Positions 54,619 to 64,000 of a DNA stretch of 64,000 bases are shown piece by piece (position 1 is the first letter of the stretch; the number at the start of each line of letters is the position of its first letter). The position numbers and the translations under genes are program-made. The notes below the pieces were generated by a model that searched no databases, had not been told where the DNA came from, and saw nothing but the letters and a program-made list of their open reading frames with translations. The stretch is from Epithemia pelagica (taxonomy: Eukaryota; Bacillariophyta; Bacillariophyceae; Surirellales; Surirellaceae): positions 5,890,001 through 5,954,000 of the forward strand of contig OX337228.1 of the NCBI GenBank assembly GCA_946965045.2, read 5' to 3'.

Positions 54619-54849
54619 TTAAAGGAATGATTAACTAGGATAGGTTGTGCTATGGCTTTTGTCTGACTTCTTGTCCGGACTCGACAGGTAATTGGCAAAT
54701 CTCTTGGCAGCCTCTCGTCCGAGCTTTTAAGGCAATTTCATTGAGCTCCCGCAATGGCGGTCGCGCGGGATAAAGGTCATAAAGACGACTTATGAGCGAT
54801 TGAGGATGGATCTTTTTCTCTGTCGGGGCAAAGATCCAACGACTCGACC

Positions 54850-56431
54850 ATGAAAACAAGTGGAGCGGCTCTCCTTATTTGTGCATTTACATGGAATGAA
54901 TGCAGAGCTTTTTATCACAATGTACCACTCATAACACGACGTCTCCTAGAAGTTCAATCCAGCAGTCATGCTCCGAAGCGAACCCATCATGATGAGAAGC
55001 GTACCGTTCCGACTGACTTCTCATATTCCACTGCATCGGCGCAAGCGACGATATCGACAACAAAGCGACAAGAGTCGTTGATAACGGGGAAAAGATCAGT
55101 CAGCTCAACAAGTTTATATTCATCGTTCCGCAGCACAGACTTGCTAGTTGCAATGGGAAACAATTTCGGATCACTCGATTCAATGTTGAGCATGAGCTCG
55201 GATACTGCCGAGGCCTTGGCTGGGCCATTCTTTGGTGCATCGCTCTTTCCATACCTTGCTTTTCTATACTTTTTGAATCTCGAGGAAAATGAATGTCCCA
55301 AAGGCGTTACAGTCGGATTCGCAACATGTCTTCTCTTTGTTTTTCTTACCATACCGGCAGCCATTGCAGCCAAGCTACTTTATGGTGTCTCACTGGCCGA
55401 CAGTGACTGGCTGCATGGGTCCGCCGAATCTTTGTTAACCATTACAAATTTGGTCACAGTTATAGCATTTCGCCAGGCACTGTCAGCCAAAGAGCAAGTT
55501 ACGGATGGGAAGGATGTCATTATGCCTCGCAGTGCCCAATCGTACGCCCCCATGACATGGCTTGTCGTTGGCCTCACAGCTTTGGCAGCAGCAACAGCAA
55601 TCGTACCAGCCCTCAATGATCCCCAAGTTCATACATTGTTCTTGGGAGGCTTCCTAGATCTTCCTTTTACAGTTGAATTCCTCGGTGCCAATCCGGAACC
55701 AGCAAACGCCTTGTCTATTCCATGCTGGATCATCCATGTTTCGTCGCTTGTGGAGTTTTTGGTGGCAATGGGGTTTTGTTGGAGATGGGCTGATGTTGTT
55801 GGTAATCCGACCTGGAAAGGCTTGACGTGGGGACTTTTGCCTCTTCATTCCAGTGGAATTACTGCCTGCACATATCATCTTTTCTAGTAAGTCTATTGTG
55901 TCTTCTTCGTTGCGCAAAGTCCTACCCAAACTCTTTTGCACGCTCACAACGCCTTGTCTTTTTTCTCTGGCTCCGGACAAAAGCAACCAAATCCCTGTCC
56001 TGGTGCCGCTGCAAGCATTTCTAACTTGTGTAGGCAATACATCTGCGGCATATGCCGCATTTCGTATTGCTCGTTCCAATGGCTGGGAAAGTCCTGAATT
56101 ACCAGTCCTTTCGGATTGGATCAGTGGTACCACCAAAGCACCCGACACGGAAACGGTAGTACAACACCAACAACCAGAATCCGCAAGTCTGATTGGGTTT
56201 GAAGATTTGGGCGATGCCTTGGCGGGGGACAATGACTATACATTTCTCATCAAGTTGTTTGCGGGCTGCGCTGTTGCCTCGTATGTGATCAAGTATGGCG
56301 AAACCTTTTGGTCTTTTCCGTACGACGCCAATGTCTATTTAGGGCTCTCTGTGGTCGCCATACCGAGTGCACTGAATGCATTCAAGTGGTACAAGCGTAG
56401 TCAGGATCCTTCCTTTGAGGGGTGGTTTTGA
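54850..56431 (+). CDS. Ycf49-like plastid membrane protein (DUF2499 plus DUF3593)
   Basis: Exons 54850-55886 and 55984-56431; phase-2 intron of 97 nt; 494 aa. The join gives TYHLFYNQIPVLVPLQAFLTCVGN. The leader MKTSGAALLICAFTWNECRAFYH fits a bipartite plastid presequence with Phe after the cleavage site, followed by a Ser/Thr-rich transit-like region. The DUF2499 (Ycf49) signature is ALSIPCWIIHVSSLVEFLVAMGFCWRWADVVGNPTWKGLTWGLLPLHSSG. The C-terminal DUF3593-like part is FLTCVGNTSAAYAAFRIARSNGWE. About seven hydrophobic segments. Function unknown; Ycf49 is conserved from cyanobacteria to plastids. It begins 231 bp right of the piggyBac insertion, so that insertion may lie in or near its promoter. 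Confidence 0.85.
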
Positions 56432-56693
56432 TGCCCACGTCGGATACAATGAAGCGTTTGACGGTTTGGATCCGTCCTCACACAAAAGCTCACAGACCAA
56501 CGGAACTACCGGTAGATGCAAACTTGTTGTGAATCTGCTCTGCTCTGTTACGTCAGACAATGAAACGTTTGAAGTTTCAGTTTCACCATAGACGGATAAA
56601 TGCAAACGTTTAGTTGTTTATTAACTCTGGTCTGTTATAGCCTCGCAATAACACAAATGGTCCTACTACCTAGGTACTCGTTCTCGGATCCAA

Positions 56694-58496
56694 TTACGAT
56701 TGGACGACAAAGGCGACAATTCCCATGGCAATAAAGAGAAGGGCCACTGTCGTCATGGCAATCCGAATCGAAGGGTTGGAGACATCTTCGTGATGTCCAC
56801 AAAAAAAGAGTCCACAGGGCATTTGGTGTGAATCGGCAATTTCGTCCAAAACGCGTCGGTAGAGATCGTCATCAATTCGAATGGCATAAAAGGTGGGAGG
56901 GATCAATTCCTTGCCTTCGTTACTGGCCTTATTGAATCGATTGTCCTGGTCCATCCTATGTTCCCAATTGGTCAATTCTTCGGCGGCCAAGTGGTAGAGT
57001 TCGTACTGCGCCGCGGGGATCTCTTGCATGTAGAGTCTTCCAAACTCCATATTCTTGTTATTAATGAGTCGAACGGCTTCATAGGGAAAATGCAACTGAA
57101 CGTGTCCTTCTTCGGTGACACCTTGAAAGAGGGCCGATTTGCTAATATCGGAGACCACGGAATGATGGGAGGTGACGGATTGTCCACCGACCGACTGCAA
57201 ATCGGTGGCCGATTGATTTCTGGAAAAGGAGGGTCGTCGATGATGAGAACCAGTGCTGTTGTTACTCGACACAAACGTTCCCGACAAGGATCGACGGCGA
57301 GCCGTGTCTGGCTTTTTGCGATTGCCACTGCTGGGAGCCGGCGATCTGCTGGGGGGACCAGCCGGAGGGAGATTGCCCGTGGAACCGGAACGACGATGTT
57401 TGGTGCTTCCTGTGGAGGCATTCGAACCGGAACGACGATGCGTCGGAGATTTTCCAATCCGCTGTTTTTCGTCCTTGGCCGAAGAAGGCGGTCGCGAATT
57501 CAAATTCTCGGGGCTCTGTTTTGGCGGCGGCGGCTGAGACGACGAGGCGAGCGATGGATCGGGGTACTGTTGACTGACGACCGCATTAAAACTCTTTTCA
57601 ATATCATCAATCGTCAGTGCACCCAAACCACGGTTGCTGGCGGTTGTTCCTGTCATGTCGACATGACTGCCCGGTGGGGACAAGCGAGGATAGCCGCCTG
57701 TCTGGGACGAAGACGCTTGATAGCTATCACCTCCAATGCTACTGAGAGATCCGTAATTTCCCTCAAAGGAGGACATGCTGTTGTTGCCGGAAGCCAGCAT
57801 GTTAGAATACTCATTGACTCCTCCTCCTGCTGCTCCTGCTGCACCCGGTGCAGGGACGACTCCTGGTGGATAAAAGGATGTGCCACCATAACCAGCCGTG
57901 GGGGGTTGTGAGGGAGGAGAGTAAAATCCCGACCCGGCCGTTTGAAATCCACCTTGATAGGTCATTCCATAATGTGGTTCTTGTCGTGGAGCAAGGCCAT
58001 GAGGAGGCTGTTGTTGTCCAGGAGCGGGCGCTGGTACATAATTGGGATAAAAGTAACTGGAGGGGACGGATGGATCTTGTGCCGTCGTCCCTTGTGGATG
58101 CGGTGGTGCACCATAATAGGGCGAGGGTTGTGGTTGCTGCTGCTGGTGTCGTGAGGCGGCATTCATCATGGACGCATCGGCTGGATTCGTGGAGGAAAAG
58201 GCACCATAGGCCGTCCCATACATGCCGGCGGGGGGCGGAGCGGCATCGCCACCGCCCTCTCCTTGAATGGCGGCAGCAGCCGCGGCCGCGGCCGCTTCTT
58301 GTTGTCGACTTCCACGACGACCTCGTTTTTCATCTTGTTGACGATCGGCTTCCAGTAACTCGACATTTTCAATCGAAATGGTAGGACCATTGCTGCTTCC
58401 ACGACGAGATCCACCCGGTGACGATGCCGTGGCAGGCATTGGACTGGGAACGACCTTGGGTGGGAGAGGTTGCGGTTGTTGGCCGCTGCTGCTCAT
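56694..58496 (-). CDS. Low-complexity protein with conserved C-terminal domain and membrane anchor, unknown
   Basis: 600 aa, single exon. The first ~430 residues are Pro/Gln/Ser/Gly-rich and contain an Ala run encoded by GCC/GCG repeats near 58265-58300 (EAAAAAAAAA). Two SPTHRRSGSN/TKHRRSGSTG motifs look like kinase-site repeats. The C-terminal ~150 residues appear folded: EGHVQLHFPYEAVRLINNKNMEFGRLYMQEI, AAEELTNWEHRMDQDNRF, FYAIRIDDDLYRRVLDEIADS and GLFFCGHHEDV. The protein ends in one hydrophobic helix (IAMTTVALLFIAMGIVAFVV), so it is probably tail-anchored. No known family recognised. Confidence 0.7.
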   Translation of the reverse strand: MSSSGQQPQPLPPKVVPSPMPATASSPGGSRRGSSNGPTISIENVELLEADRQQDEKRGRRGSRQQEAAAAAAAAAIQGEGGGDAAPPPAGMYGTAYGAFSSTNPADASMMNAASRHQQQQPQPSPYYGAPPHPQGTTAQDPSVPSSYFYPNYVPAPAPGQQQPPHGLAPRQEPHYGMTYQGGFQTAGSGFYSPPSQPPTAGYGGTSFYPPGVVPAPGAAGAAGGGVNEYSNMLASGNNSMSSFEGNYGSLSSIGGDSYQASSSQTGGYPRLSPPGSHVDMTGTTASNRGLGALTIDDIEKSFNAVVSQQYPDPSLASSSQPPPPKQSPENLNSRPPSSAKDEKQRIGKSPTHRRSGSNASTGSTKHRRSGSTGNLPPAGPPSRSPAPSSGNRKKPDTARRRSLSGTFVSSNNSTGSHHRRPSFSRNQSATDLQSVGGQSVTSHHSVVSDISKSALFQGVTEEGHVQLHFPYEAVRLINNKNMEFGRLYMQEIPAAQYELYHLAAEELTNWEHRMDQDNRFNKASNEGKELIPPTFYAIRIDDDLYRRVLDEIADSHQMPCGLFFCGHHEDVSNPSIRIAMTTVALLFIAMGIVAFVVQS

Positions 58497-58964
58497 GGTG
58501 GAAACTACAAGTTGTCGCTGTACTTGGTGGTGAAGAAATAAGTGTCAATGTTAAGAGCAAAGGCAAGGAAGCAACAATACGATGGATCTGAATGCGTTTT
58601 GTTTCAGAGATCCAAAAACTCAACCCTTGCACTTTTTGGCTTTGGCTGCTCTATTTGCCAAAACGTGTGTGTGTGTGGACAAACATCCCCAAAAACCGAA
58701 AAAATGATCCTCCTCCGGGCGGGACAGCGGGACTAAAGAAGTTTCTCAACAGAAAGATGTGCCTAAGTAAAATCGTTTTGGTCATGATCGCGTTGACGCA
58801 TGCCCATGTATTTTCCGGGCCTGCGACTACGCCCAATGACTGCCACCACGTACCACACTGTCTGTGCGTCGGTGCGTCTATCACAAGGAACCATGTCCAT
58901 CGAAAAAGAAATTGATTCGAAAGAACACACTTCCACACTATCCATCAACGATCCAATCACCGCC
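58497..58964. other. Divergent intergenic region, no gene seen
   Basis: 468 bp between the start of the tail-anchored protein gene and the chosen start of the RsmD-like gene. A GTGTGTGTG run lies near 58665-58675. The downstream frame is open from 58800. Confidence 0.4.
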
Positions 58965-60074
58965 ATGAGATTGCGTTTGTTGGGAGTAGTGGCTTTGCAG
59001 TTCTGCCTTTGGGTCAGGCTCATGGCGATTTGCCCCTTGTGGAGCTTTGCAGATGCGTTCGTCCACATTCGCATATCCTCGCGCAAGACAACCCGATTCG
59101 GGGACCCTACCGTGTGGAGAAGAGACGGCACATCTCGGTCGGACATGTCGTCCGTATCGGCTCTTGATTCCAGCAGCAGCACAGACGATCCTTCCAAAAA
59201 CTCATCCTTCAAGGATAATGATGACGACGGCAAGCTTCGATCGAATCGGCCCTTTGCCGAACCCATGCCGGCCAATCTACGACGCAAGATTGAAGCCCGA
59301 CGTCCAACCTTGGGCCATGTCGTACCGAAACAGGCCCGAAAGGTCACGGCCGGAGGATCCAAAAACCCTCGTTTACAGGCACAGGGAAAAGCTCCTGGAT
59401 TGAGCAATCCCAGCATGCTCAAGATTAGTGCCGGGTCGGCCAAGGGTCGTCGTCTCGATTCTCCCTCGGTGTACTTACGTCCCATGATGGGCAAAGTGCG
59501 GGAAGCTGTCTTTTCCACCTTTATTAGCTTTGGTCTCTACGATTCCTCCCTTGCCGTGCGACATTTGGATATCTTTGCCGGAAGTGGTTCGGTCGGACTG
59601 GAGTCACTGAGCCGAGGGGCCACTCATTGTACCTTTGTGGATTTGTCCTCCGACTGTTGTGATTGCATTCAACGGAATTTGGCCTTGTGTAACTTTGATA
59701 AGGAGAAATCCAATGTCGTGTGTCAAGACGCCTTGCAAGTCTTGAGAGATCCGTTCCAGACGACGTCCATTCCAGTCGGCCAAACCTTTCAAATTGTCAC
59801 GCTGTGTCCACCCTACGAAGAAGTGGTCTATGCCGATCTCTTGGAAGGCGTGGCCAATTGTCCCTGTGTGACCGAGGATACAGTCGTGCTGATGGAATAT
59901 CCGGTGGAATTGGGCAGTCTTCCTCATGTGGTGCCTCGCAGTGATGGAGGAGCCATGGTCGGTGTCCGGAATCGACGATACGGCCGTACCGTCATTGCCA
60001 TGTATGTGGTAAATCCGACTGGAAAACTGGACGCGGCCGAATCACGTCCCGAAGAGTTTGTCTCTCTACGCTAG
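58965..60074 (+). CDS. RsmD-like rRNA guanine-N2 methyltransferase, probably plastid
   Basis: Family methylates G966 of bacterial-type 16S rRNA using SAM. Start chosen at 58965 within a frame open from 58800, giving a signal-like leader (MRLRLLGVVALQFCLWVRLMA...) ending in FADAFVH, an Ala-Phe plastid-type motif; 369 aa. Core: LKISAGSAKGRRLDSPSVYLRPMMGKVREAVFSTF (R-P-x-x-x-K-V-R-E-A-x-F, family hallmark), motif I HLDIFAGSGSVGLESLSRGA, FVDLSSDCCDCI and motif IV TLCPPYEEV. Bacterial RsmD usually has DPPY in motif IV; Cys replaces Asp here. The target is presumably the plastid 16S rRNA (inference). Confidence 0.85.
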   Translation: MRLRLLGVVALQFCLWVRLMAICPLWSFADAFVHIRISSRKTTRFGDPTVWRRDGTSRSDMSSVSALDSSSSTDDPSKNSSFKDNDDDGKLRSNRPFAEPMPANLRRKIEARRPTLGHVVPKQARKVTAGGSKNPRLQAQGKAPGLSNPSMLKISAGSAKGRRLDSPSVYLRPMMGKVREAVFSTFISFGLYDSSLAVRHLDIFAGSGSVGLESLSRGATHCTFVDLSSDCCDCIQRNLALCNFDKEKSNVVCQDALQVLRDPFQTTSIPVGQTFQIVTLCPPYEEVVYADLLEGVANCPCVTEDTVVLMEYPVELGSLPHVVPRSDGGAMVGVRNRRYGRTVIAMYVVNPTGKLDAAESRPEEFVSLR

Positions 60075-61004
60075 TAGAGAACAAATCGAACAGTCTAGAG
60101 GTAGTAGAGTGCAAAAGAAGAAAGTGGGGTTCAAGAAAAGGAGGCGGATGGTCCATCGGAGGAACAATCCAATGGTGAACGAGGCCACCAAAGATGGCGA
60201 CAAAATCTCTCTCTCTGCGCAGAAAAAGAAGGACTTGATTCGAGAGGGGCGTCAAGAGAAACTTGTGGTCGGTAACTCCAAGCCTTGACAACACACAACA
60301 CACGACGGCTTCTCTCAAAGCATCCTCCATGGAGACTAGCTAGGAGGAGTGGGCCTTCAATTCCAGGTGTTGGTTTGGTTGTGGTCCATTCTCTTTTGGA
60401 GGAGTCGCCGTATCTCAAAGAGACACAAAGACATAACCCTAAGGTTTGGTCCCGGGAGTCAACTTCTATTACTCCCCAGAAGAACAAAGAGTCATCTGTA
60501 GATCACGAATCTTCTTTTTAGTTTTGAGGAGGTAAACTCTTAGCTACATATACGTATATAACCGCTTAGGTGTAAACATGTTTCATTCGTCAGAGCCATC
60601 CAGAGATCCAAAGAGAAAAAAGGATACGACGAGAGACGCCATTGATCTCCATCACGGAATATTTGACACATTCATCGGCATCGTTCGACCTGGTTGTGTT
60701 GCGTTTGGTGATAGACGACGAGCGACGAGAGACGCCATTGATCTCCATCACAAACCAAAACACAAACTAGTTGACACATTCATCGGCATCGTTCGATCTG
60801 GTTGTGTTGCGTTTGGTTTGGAATACACACAAAAGGACAAATCGCACAAGTGACCCTCTCGGCACATGACAGGAGACAGGAATGGCAGGTACTGCCAGTA
60901 ACCCCTCTCTTGGATGGCTCACTCTTTCGTGGTCGCCGCATCCACCGTCACATTCGAATCGTCGACCACATGAATGCCAACGAAGAAAACAACAACGACA
61001 GTCG
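60075..61004. other. Intergenic, contains the direct repeat
   Basis: 930 bp between two plus-strand genes. Apart from the tandem-like repeat at 60628-60817 and an AGCTAGGAGGAGT word near 60339, nothing is recognised. The frame of the next gene is open from 60882. Confidence 0.4.
60628..60817. repeat. Diverged direct repeat of ~85-95 bp
   Basis: 60628-60709 and 60724-60817 share GACGAGAGACGCCATTGATC...CATCAC and GACACATTCATCGGCATCGTTCGA...TGTTGCGTTTGGT. Copy 2 has a ~12-bp insertion between the two blocks. Both copies lie in one short open frame (60578-60853, 91 aa) whose peptide repeats TRDAIDLHH...DTFIGIVR-x-GCVAFG. Whether that frame is translated is unknown. Confidence 0.75.
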
Positions 61005-63467
61005 ATGCCACTTCGTATCGGTTCCATTCAAATCCTATTCGTAATGCTCATGGTTCACAGTATGGTCCTTGTGTTATCGCCATCACGGTTGGACCGGTTC
61101 TTTTGGAGGGCATGGGGATTCCAACCACGGGTGATTCAATCGACGACACGTGTTTCGGAACAATCCTCGAAGTTCCGGTCCTCCTTGTCACGGTCCCATC
61201 CGTCTCATTATTATTATCATCATCATCACCAACGACAACGACCATCCCACTGGTTCCAGTCGTTGGACGATTCCTCCCTGGCATCGTCCAGCCAGCCGCA
61301 AAATACTTCTACTACTACAAGGACAACAAACAGTCCTACACTCCAACAACATGACGACCATCCAAAGGACATTGCCTTGAACTCGTTGGTCTTGGGACCC
61401 TTGTATCCCATTCGCTTGCCGGGTCAAGAGGACGAACCTCAATCCTTTGTTCAAGCCATGGGCGTTCCCACCTATGCGGCGGCTACTCGTCAAGACTACA
61501 AGAACACGGTCACCCTTCCCTTGGTCTCCCCCACAACAACAACTCGAAAGTCTCGTGGTTTGGAGGGTGTCTTGGGAGACGACCATGGACCGGCTTTGGT
61601 GGTGGATAACATCTTGTCCGAACCTGCCTGTCGTCAACTGGTCCACGAGTTGGAAACGCATCGTTCCACTGTCATGGGACGCTACCAAACGACCAAAAAC
61701 AAGCATGGTGCCCTTCAAGTGGTGGTGCCGCAAAGTATCGCGGATGCTGTGGCCCAAGCCTTGGCACCCTTTCTCAACGTGCAGGCCGTCCAAGATCGAC
61801 GGACCGAATTTGTCCGTGCCAGCTTACTGGACCAGAATACTAGTGCAGTGCTGGACAATGAGGACGACGACGACGACGTTCGCTTGGGCTTTGTGGGACT
61901 GAACCGACGATGGCGCATTTATCGTTACGAACCGGGTGGACAGGAATCCTTTGCACCACACATTGATGCAGGATTTCCACCGTCGGGTCTTTCTAAAGAT
62001 GGCACAGAACTGGTGTGGGACACCAACCAAGACGACAAATCCTCCGAAATTGTCTCGCGCTTGACCATTCTCATGTATTTGAATGACGACTTTGTTGGAG
62101 GAGAAACGAAATTTTATCAACCACGACGATATCCAAGACAGACCTTTGTCAGTTCCGGAGAAAGCAACAACCACAACGATTACGACGATTATACGGTGAT
62201 TGCATCGGTTCGACCCAAAACGGGGTCCGTCTTGATCTTTCCACAAGCTGTAGGCGAAGCCGCAGTGGATTACGCACGGCAACAGTGGCCCTTGCACGAA
62301 GGATCTCCCGTCTTGTCTGGACCCAGTCCCAAGTATGTCATTCGATCCGATGCCTTGTTTGTCACGCAACGACACGAAACATTGGACAAAACGGATCCCG
62401 ACTTTCCATTGTTTCAATACGATGCCGTTGTACGAAACACCTTTTTGCCGCCACCATCCAATCAAATGATTTGGAATGTACCATGGCTCAGTCATGTCCG
62501 AGACTTGTACAATCCACACATGGGAGTTGAACACGTAGGTCCCTTGTTGTACAGTCTGATTCGTATGGCCAAAAAACGACAAGTGTTGGAAATTGGGGCC
62601 GGCTACACAACTCTGTGGATTTTGCAAGCCTTGGCCGACAATGACGAGGAATGGCGTCGGATCCACGCCTTACAGCAACAAGGCCAGTGCCGATTGTTGG
62701 ATTACGAATGGACTGTGCCGTCCATTGTCAATCAGTATTTCGATTCGGCCGACGTGCCCGCAGATATACGAGCGGACGATGATGAACTAGATGCTGACAC
62801 CAAGAATCCTCGGATGGGAAACCCGGCCAACGTTGACGCAGCGGTAGTGGCACCGCAACCCGCACGATTGTGGTGCATTGACAACTGTTTACATCAAAAA
62901 GAAACAGCCACAGGTGCGCAAGCTGTTGCAAAGGCCTTGGGATTGGAATCCTATTTGGAATTTCGAGCGGGCAATGCCTTTGACCTACGGACCCGGGCGG
63001 TGCCGGAACAATGGCTTGACGATGCAAAAGAACGGAATGAGCACCAGGACGACCACACGACGGTGTGGTTGGAACCGAATTCTCTCGATGTAGTGTGGTG
63101 TGATTTTGGGGTGGGTACTCGATTGGCCGAATTTGTCTCGTACACGTGGCCCAGTCTTCGACCAGGTGGATGGTTGCTTTGTCATTCCACCTTGACCAAT
63201 ACCAATACGCGATCTTGGCTCGAAATTATTCGACAAGGAAAGCAACGACAATCGCAAAACAAGGATCTTGACAACGAGACATTTTACAATTTAACGGGGA
63301 TTCCCTCTCCTGACGATTATGTTGAATTGTCCTTGTTGGAACCCCACAAGCGTTTCCAAAACAGTTTGACCTTATTGCAGAAACGACGCGGCACAATGAC
63401 AAATGCCACTAACTCGTCATCGTCGTCGTTTGCCTATGCGGAACCCATTTATTCTCAGTATGCCTAG
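61005..63467 (+). CDS. Fusion of prolyl-4-hydroxylase-like 2OG-Fe(II) oxygenase and SAM-methyltransferase-like domain
   Basis: 820 aa from the ATG at 61005; the frame is open from 60882. This start gives a hydrophobic leader (MPLRIGSIQILFVMLMVHSM...) ending near RAWGFQP, possibly an organelle or secretory signal. Domain 1 (~170-455): NILSEPACRQLVHELETH, then the iron ligands H319 and D321 in FAPHIDAGF, LTILMYLNDDFVGGETKFYQP, RPKTGSVLIFPQ, distal His 431 in PLHEGSPVLSG and the oxoglutarate-contact region KYVIRSDALF. Domain 2 (~520-790): motif I VLEIGAGYTTLWILQAL, then LWCIDNCLH, LDVVWCDFGVGTRLAEFV and WPSLRPGGWLLCHST. This is a Rossmann-type methyltransferase layout. Substrates are unknown; the fusion order suggests two modifications of one target (inference). 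Confidence 0.8.
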   Translation: MPLRIGSIQILFVMLMVHSMVLVLSPSRLDRFFWRAWGFQPRVIQSTTRVSEQSSKFRSSLSRSHPSHYYYHHHHQRQRPSHWFQSLDDSSLASSSQPQNTSTTTRTTNSPTLQQHDDHPKDIALNSLVLGPLYPIRLPGQEDEPQSFVQAMGVPTYAAATRQDYKNTVTLPLVSPTTTTRKSRGLEGVLGDDHGPALVVDNILSEPACRQLVHELETHRSTVMGRYQTTKNKHGALQVVVPQSIADAVAQALAPFLNVQAVQDRRTEFVRASLLDQNTSAVLDNEDDDDDVRLGFVGLNRRWRIYRYEPGGQESFAPHIDAGFPPSGLSKDGTELVWDTNQDDKSSEIVSRLTILMYLNDDFVGGETKFYQPRRYPRQTFVSSGESNNHNDYDDYTVIASVRPKTGSVLIFPQAVGEAAVDYARQQWPLHEGSPVLSGPSPKYVIRSDALFVTQRHETLDKTDPDFPLFQYDAVVRNTFLPPPSNQMIWNVPWLSHVRDLYNPHMGVEHVGPLLYSLIRMAKKRQVLEIGAGYTTLWILQALADNDEEWRRIHALQQQGQCRLLDYEWTVPSIVNQYFDSADVPADIRADDDELDADTKNPRMGNPANVDAAVVAPQPARLWCIDNCLHQKETATGAQAVAKALGLESYLEFRAGNAFDLRTRAVPEQWLDDAKERNEHQDDHTTVWLEPNSLDVVWCDFGVGTRLAEFVSYTWPSLRPGGWLLCHSTLTNTNTRSWLEIIRQGKQRQSQNKDLDNETFYNLTGIPSPDDYVELSLLEPHKRFQNSLTLLQKRRGTMTNATNSSSSSFAYAEPIYSQYA

Positions 63468-64000
63468 TGGCAGAAACAACAAGCAACGGAACTGAAGTCC
63501 AAATCCTATGCGACACATCCCTCGCAACGGTGTGGACTCGTTCAATGACCAGGATTCTTGTGGAATGAAAAGCAGATGAGTTTGGTCTATGTCGTTCGAT
63601 GGAATAGATCCATCATGATCATCACCTTGTCAAGTTGTGCACAGGTGGATTCCCCAAATGGCATACCGGCCAGGACATCTTCGGAACCAAGGCCTCATGG
63701 TAGGTAGATGTGTTTCCAAAAGGCCTGCACTAGGAGGAGAAATTCTAAAACATATTCTACCTTGGTAGGAGTAGGTAGCTATTCGCTTAGGAGTAGCATG
63801 AAGGAGATCGGGTTTTCATGTGAAGTGCGACTGCTGCAAGCGTCAGGGAACCAGAACACAAAATTTTGTTCTGCGCTGCCGCACCCCCTCCGCATTCGTT
63901 CCCCCGTATTCTGCATTTGAGACTGCGCGATGTCAAGGGATCATGAGAATCGTCTTGTCTCGCGCGTCTGGCGCCATTCTATTTATGTTCTTTACATCGC
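63468..64000. other. Terminal intergenic stretch, no gene seen
   Basis: 533 bp to the window edge. Contains GTAGGAGTAGGTAG and TAGGAGTAGCATG near 63765-63800, part of the dispersed AGGAGTAG family. No gene recognised. Confidence 0.4.

Noticed and set aside
56958-57911. 317-aa plus-strand open frame
   Set aside because: Antisense to the low-complexity region of the tail-anchored protein gene; Arg/Gly-rich shadow without domain resemblance.
61188-62666. Long minus-strand open frames opposite the oxygenase fusion gene
   Set aside because: Shadows of the strongly coding plus-strand frame; no family match.

Overview
The window looks like nuclear DNA of a pennate diatom (stramenopile). The main marker is a fucoxanthin chlorophyll a/c protein (8216-8821) with a signal peptide ending in an AAFAP-type plastid cleavage motif. 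Other genes also start with a signal peptide and a Phe just after the cleavage site (a Ycf49-like protein, an RsmD-like methyltransferase, a DUF3727 protein). Introns are few and short (mostly 60-110 nt, GT-AG), genes are densely packed on both strands, and protein families are eukaryotic throughout. No species is claimed.

Layout. 1-21000 is ordinary gene-dense sequence: malic enzyme (5' part), ATG10, a Tat-SF1/Cus2-like splicing factor, a TMTC O-mannosyltransferase-like protein, a PAPS transporter, an Lhcf antenna protein, an ADAT3-like tRNA deaminase subunit that has lost its zinc ligands, a diatom-type membrane protein, Beclin-1/ATG6, a RAD51-paralogue-like ATPase, an F-box/WD40 protein, an OCRL-type inositol 5-phosphatase and an ESCO/Eco1 cohesin acetyltransferase. 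21000-25580 has no convincing host gene. It is a repeat island with a ~200-bp-arm hairpin, a mariner/Stowaway-like element flanked by TA, another long inverted repeat nested inside that, and a foldback element near 24.4-24.9 kb.

25583-48960 is again gene-dense: an HSF-type factor, MSH5, topoisomerase II (4 exons), two neighbouring 'VPPG'-repeat paralogues, aspartate carbamoyltransferase, PNO1 (with a long, structured intron), an unknown secreted or plastid protein, a PUB-domain protein, a DUF3727 plastid protein, ribosomal protein L13a, pyrroline-5-carboxylate reductase, ATP phosphoribosyltransferase and a MYND zinc-finger gene interrupted by an apparent one-base frameshift.

49973-54618 is an apparently complete piggyBac transposon. 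It has TTAA duplications, perfect 12-bp terminal inverted repeats, a 1095-aa transposase with three catalytic Asp, and a second, oppositely oriented, intron-containing gene of unknown function. A minisatellite lies just outside its left end. After it come a Ycf49-like plastid protein, a tail-anchored low-complexity protein, an RsmD-like plastid rRNA methyltransferase and a long fusion of a prolyl-4-hydroxylase-like oxygenase with a methyltransferase-like domain.

The genes form no operon or cluster. Pairs such as ATG10/Beclin (autophagy), RAD51-like/ESCO/MSH5/TOP2 (chromosome maintenance) and P5CR/HisG/ATCase (amino-acid and pyrimidine synthesis) may be neighbours by chance. Exon boundaries are inferred by eye from GT-AG sites, phase and conserved family sequence.
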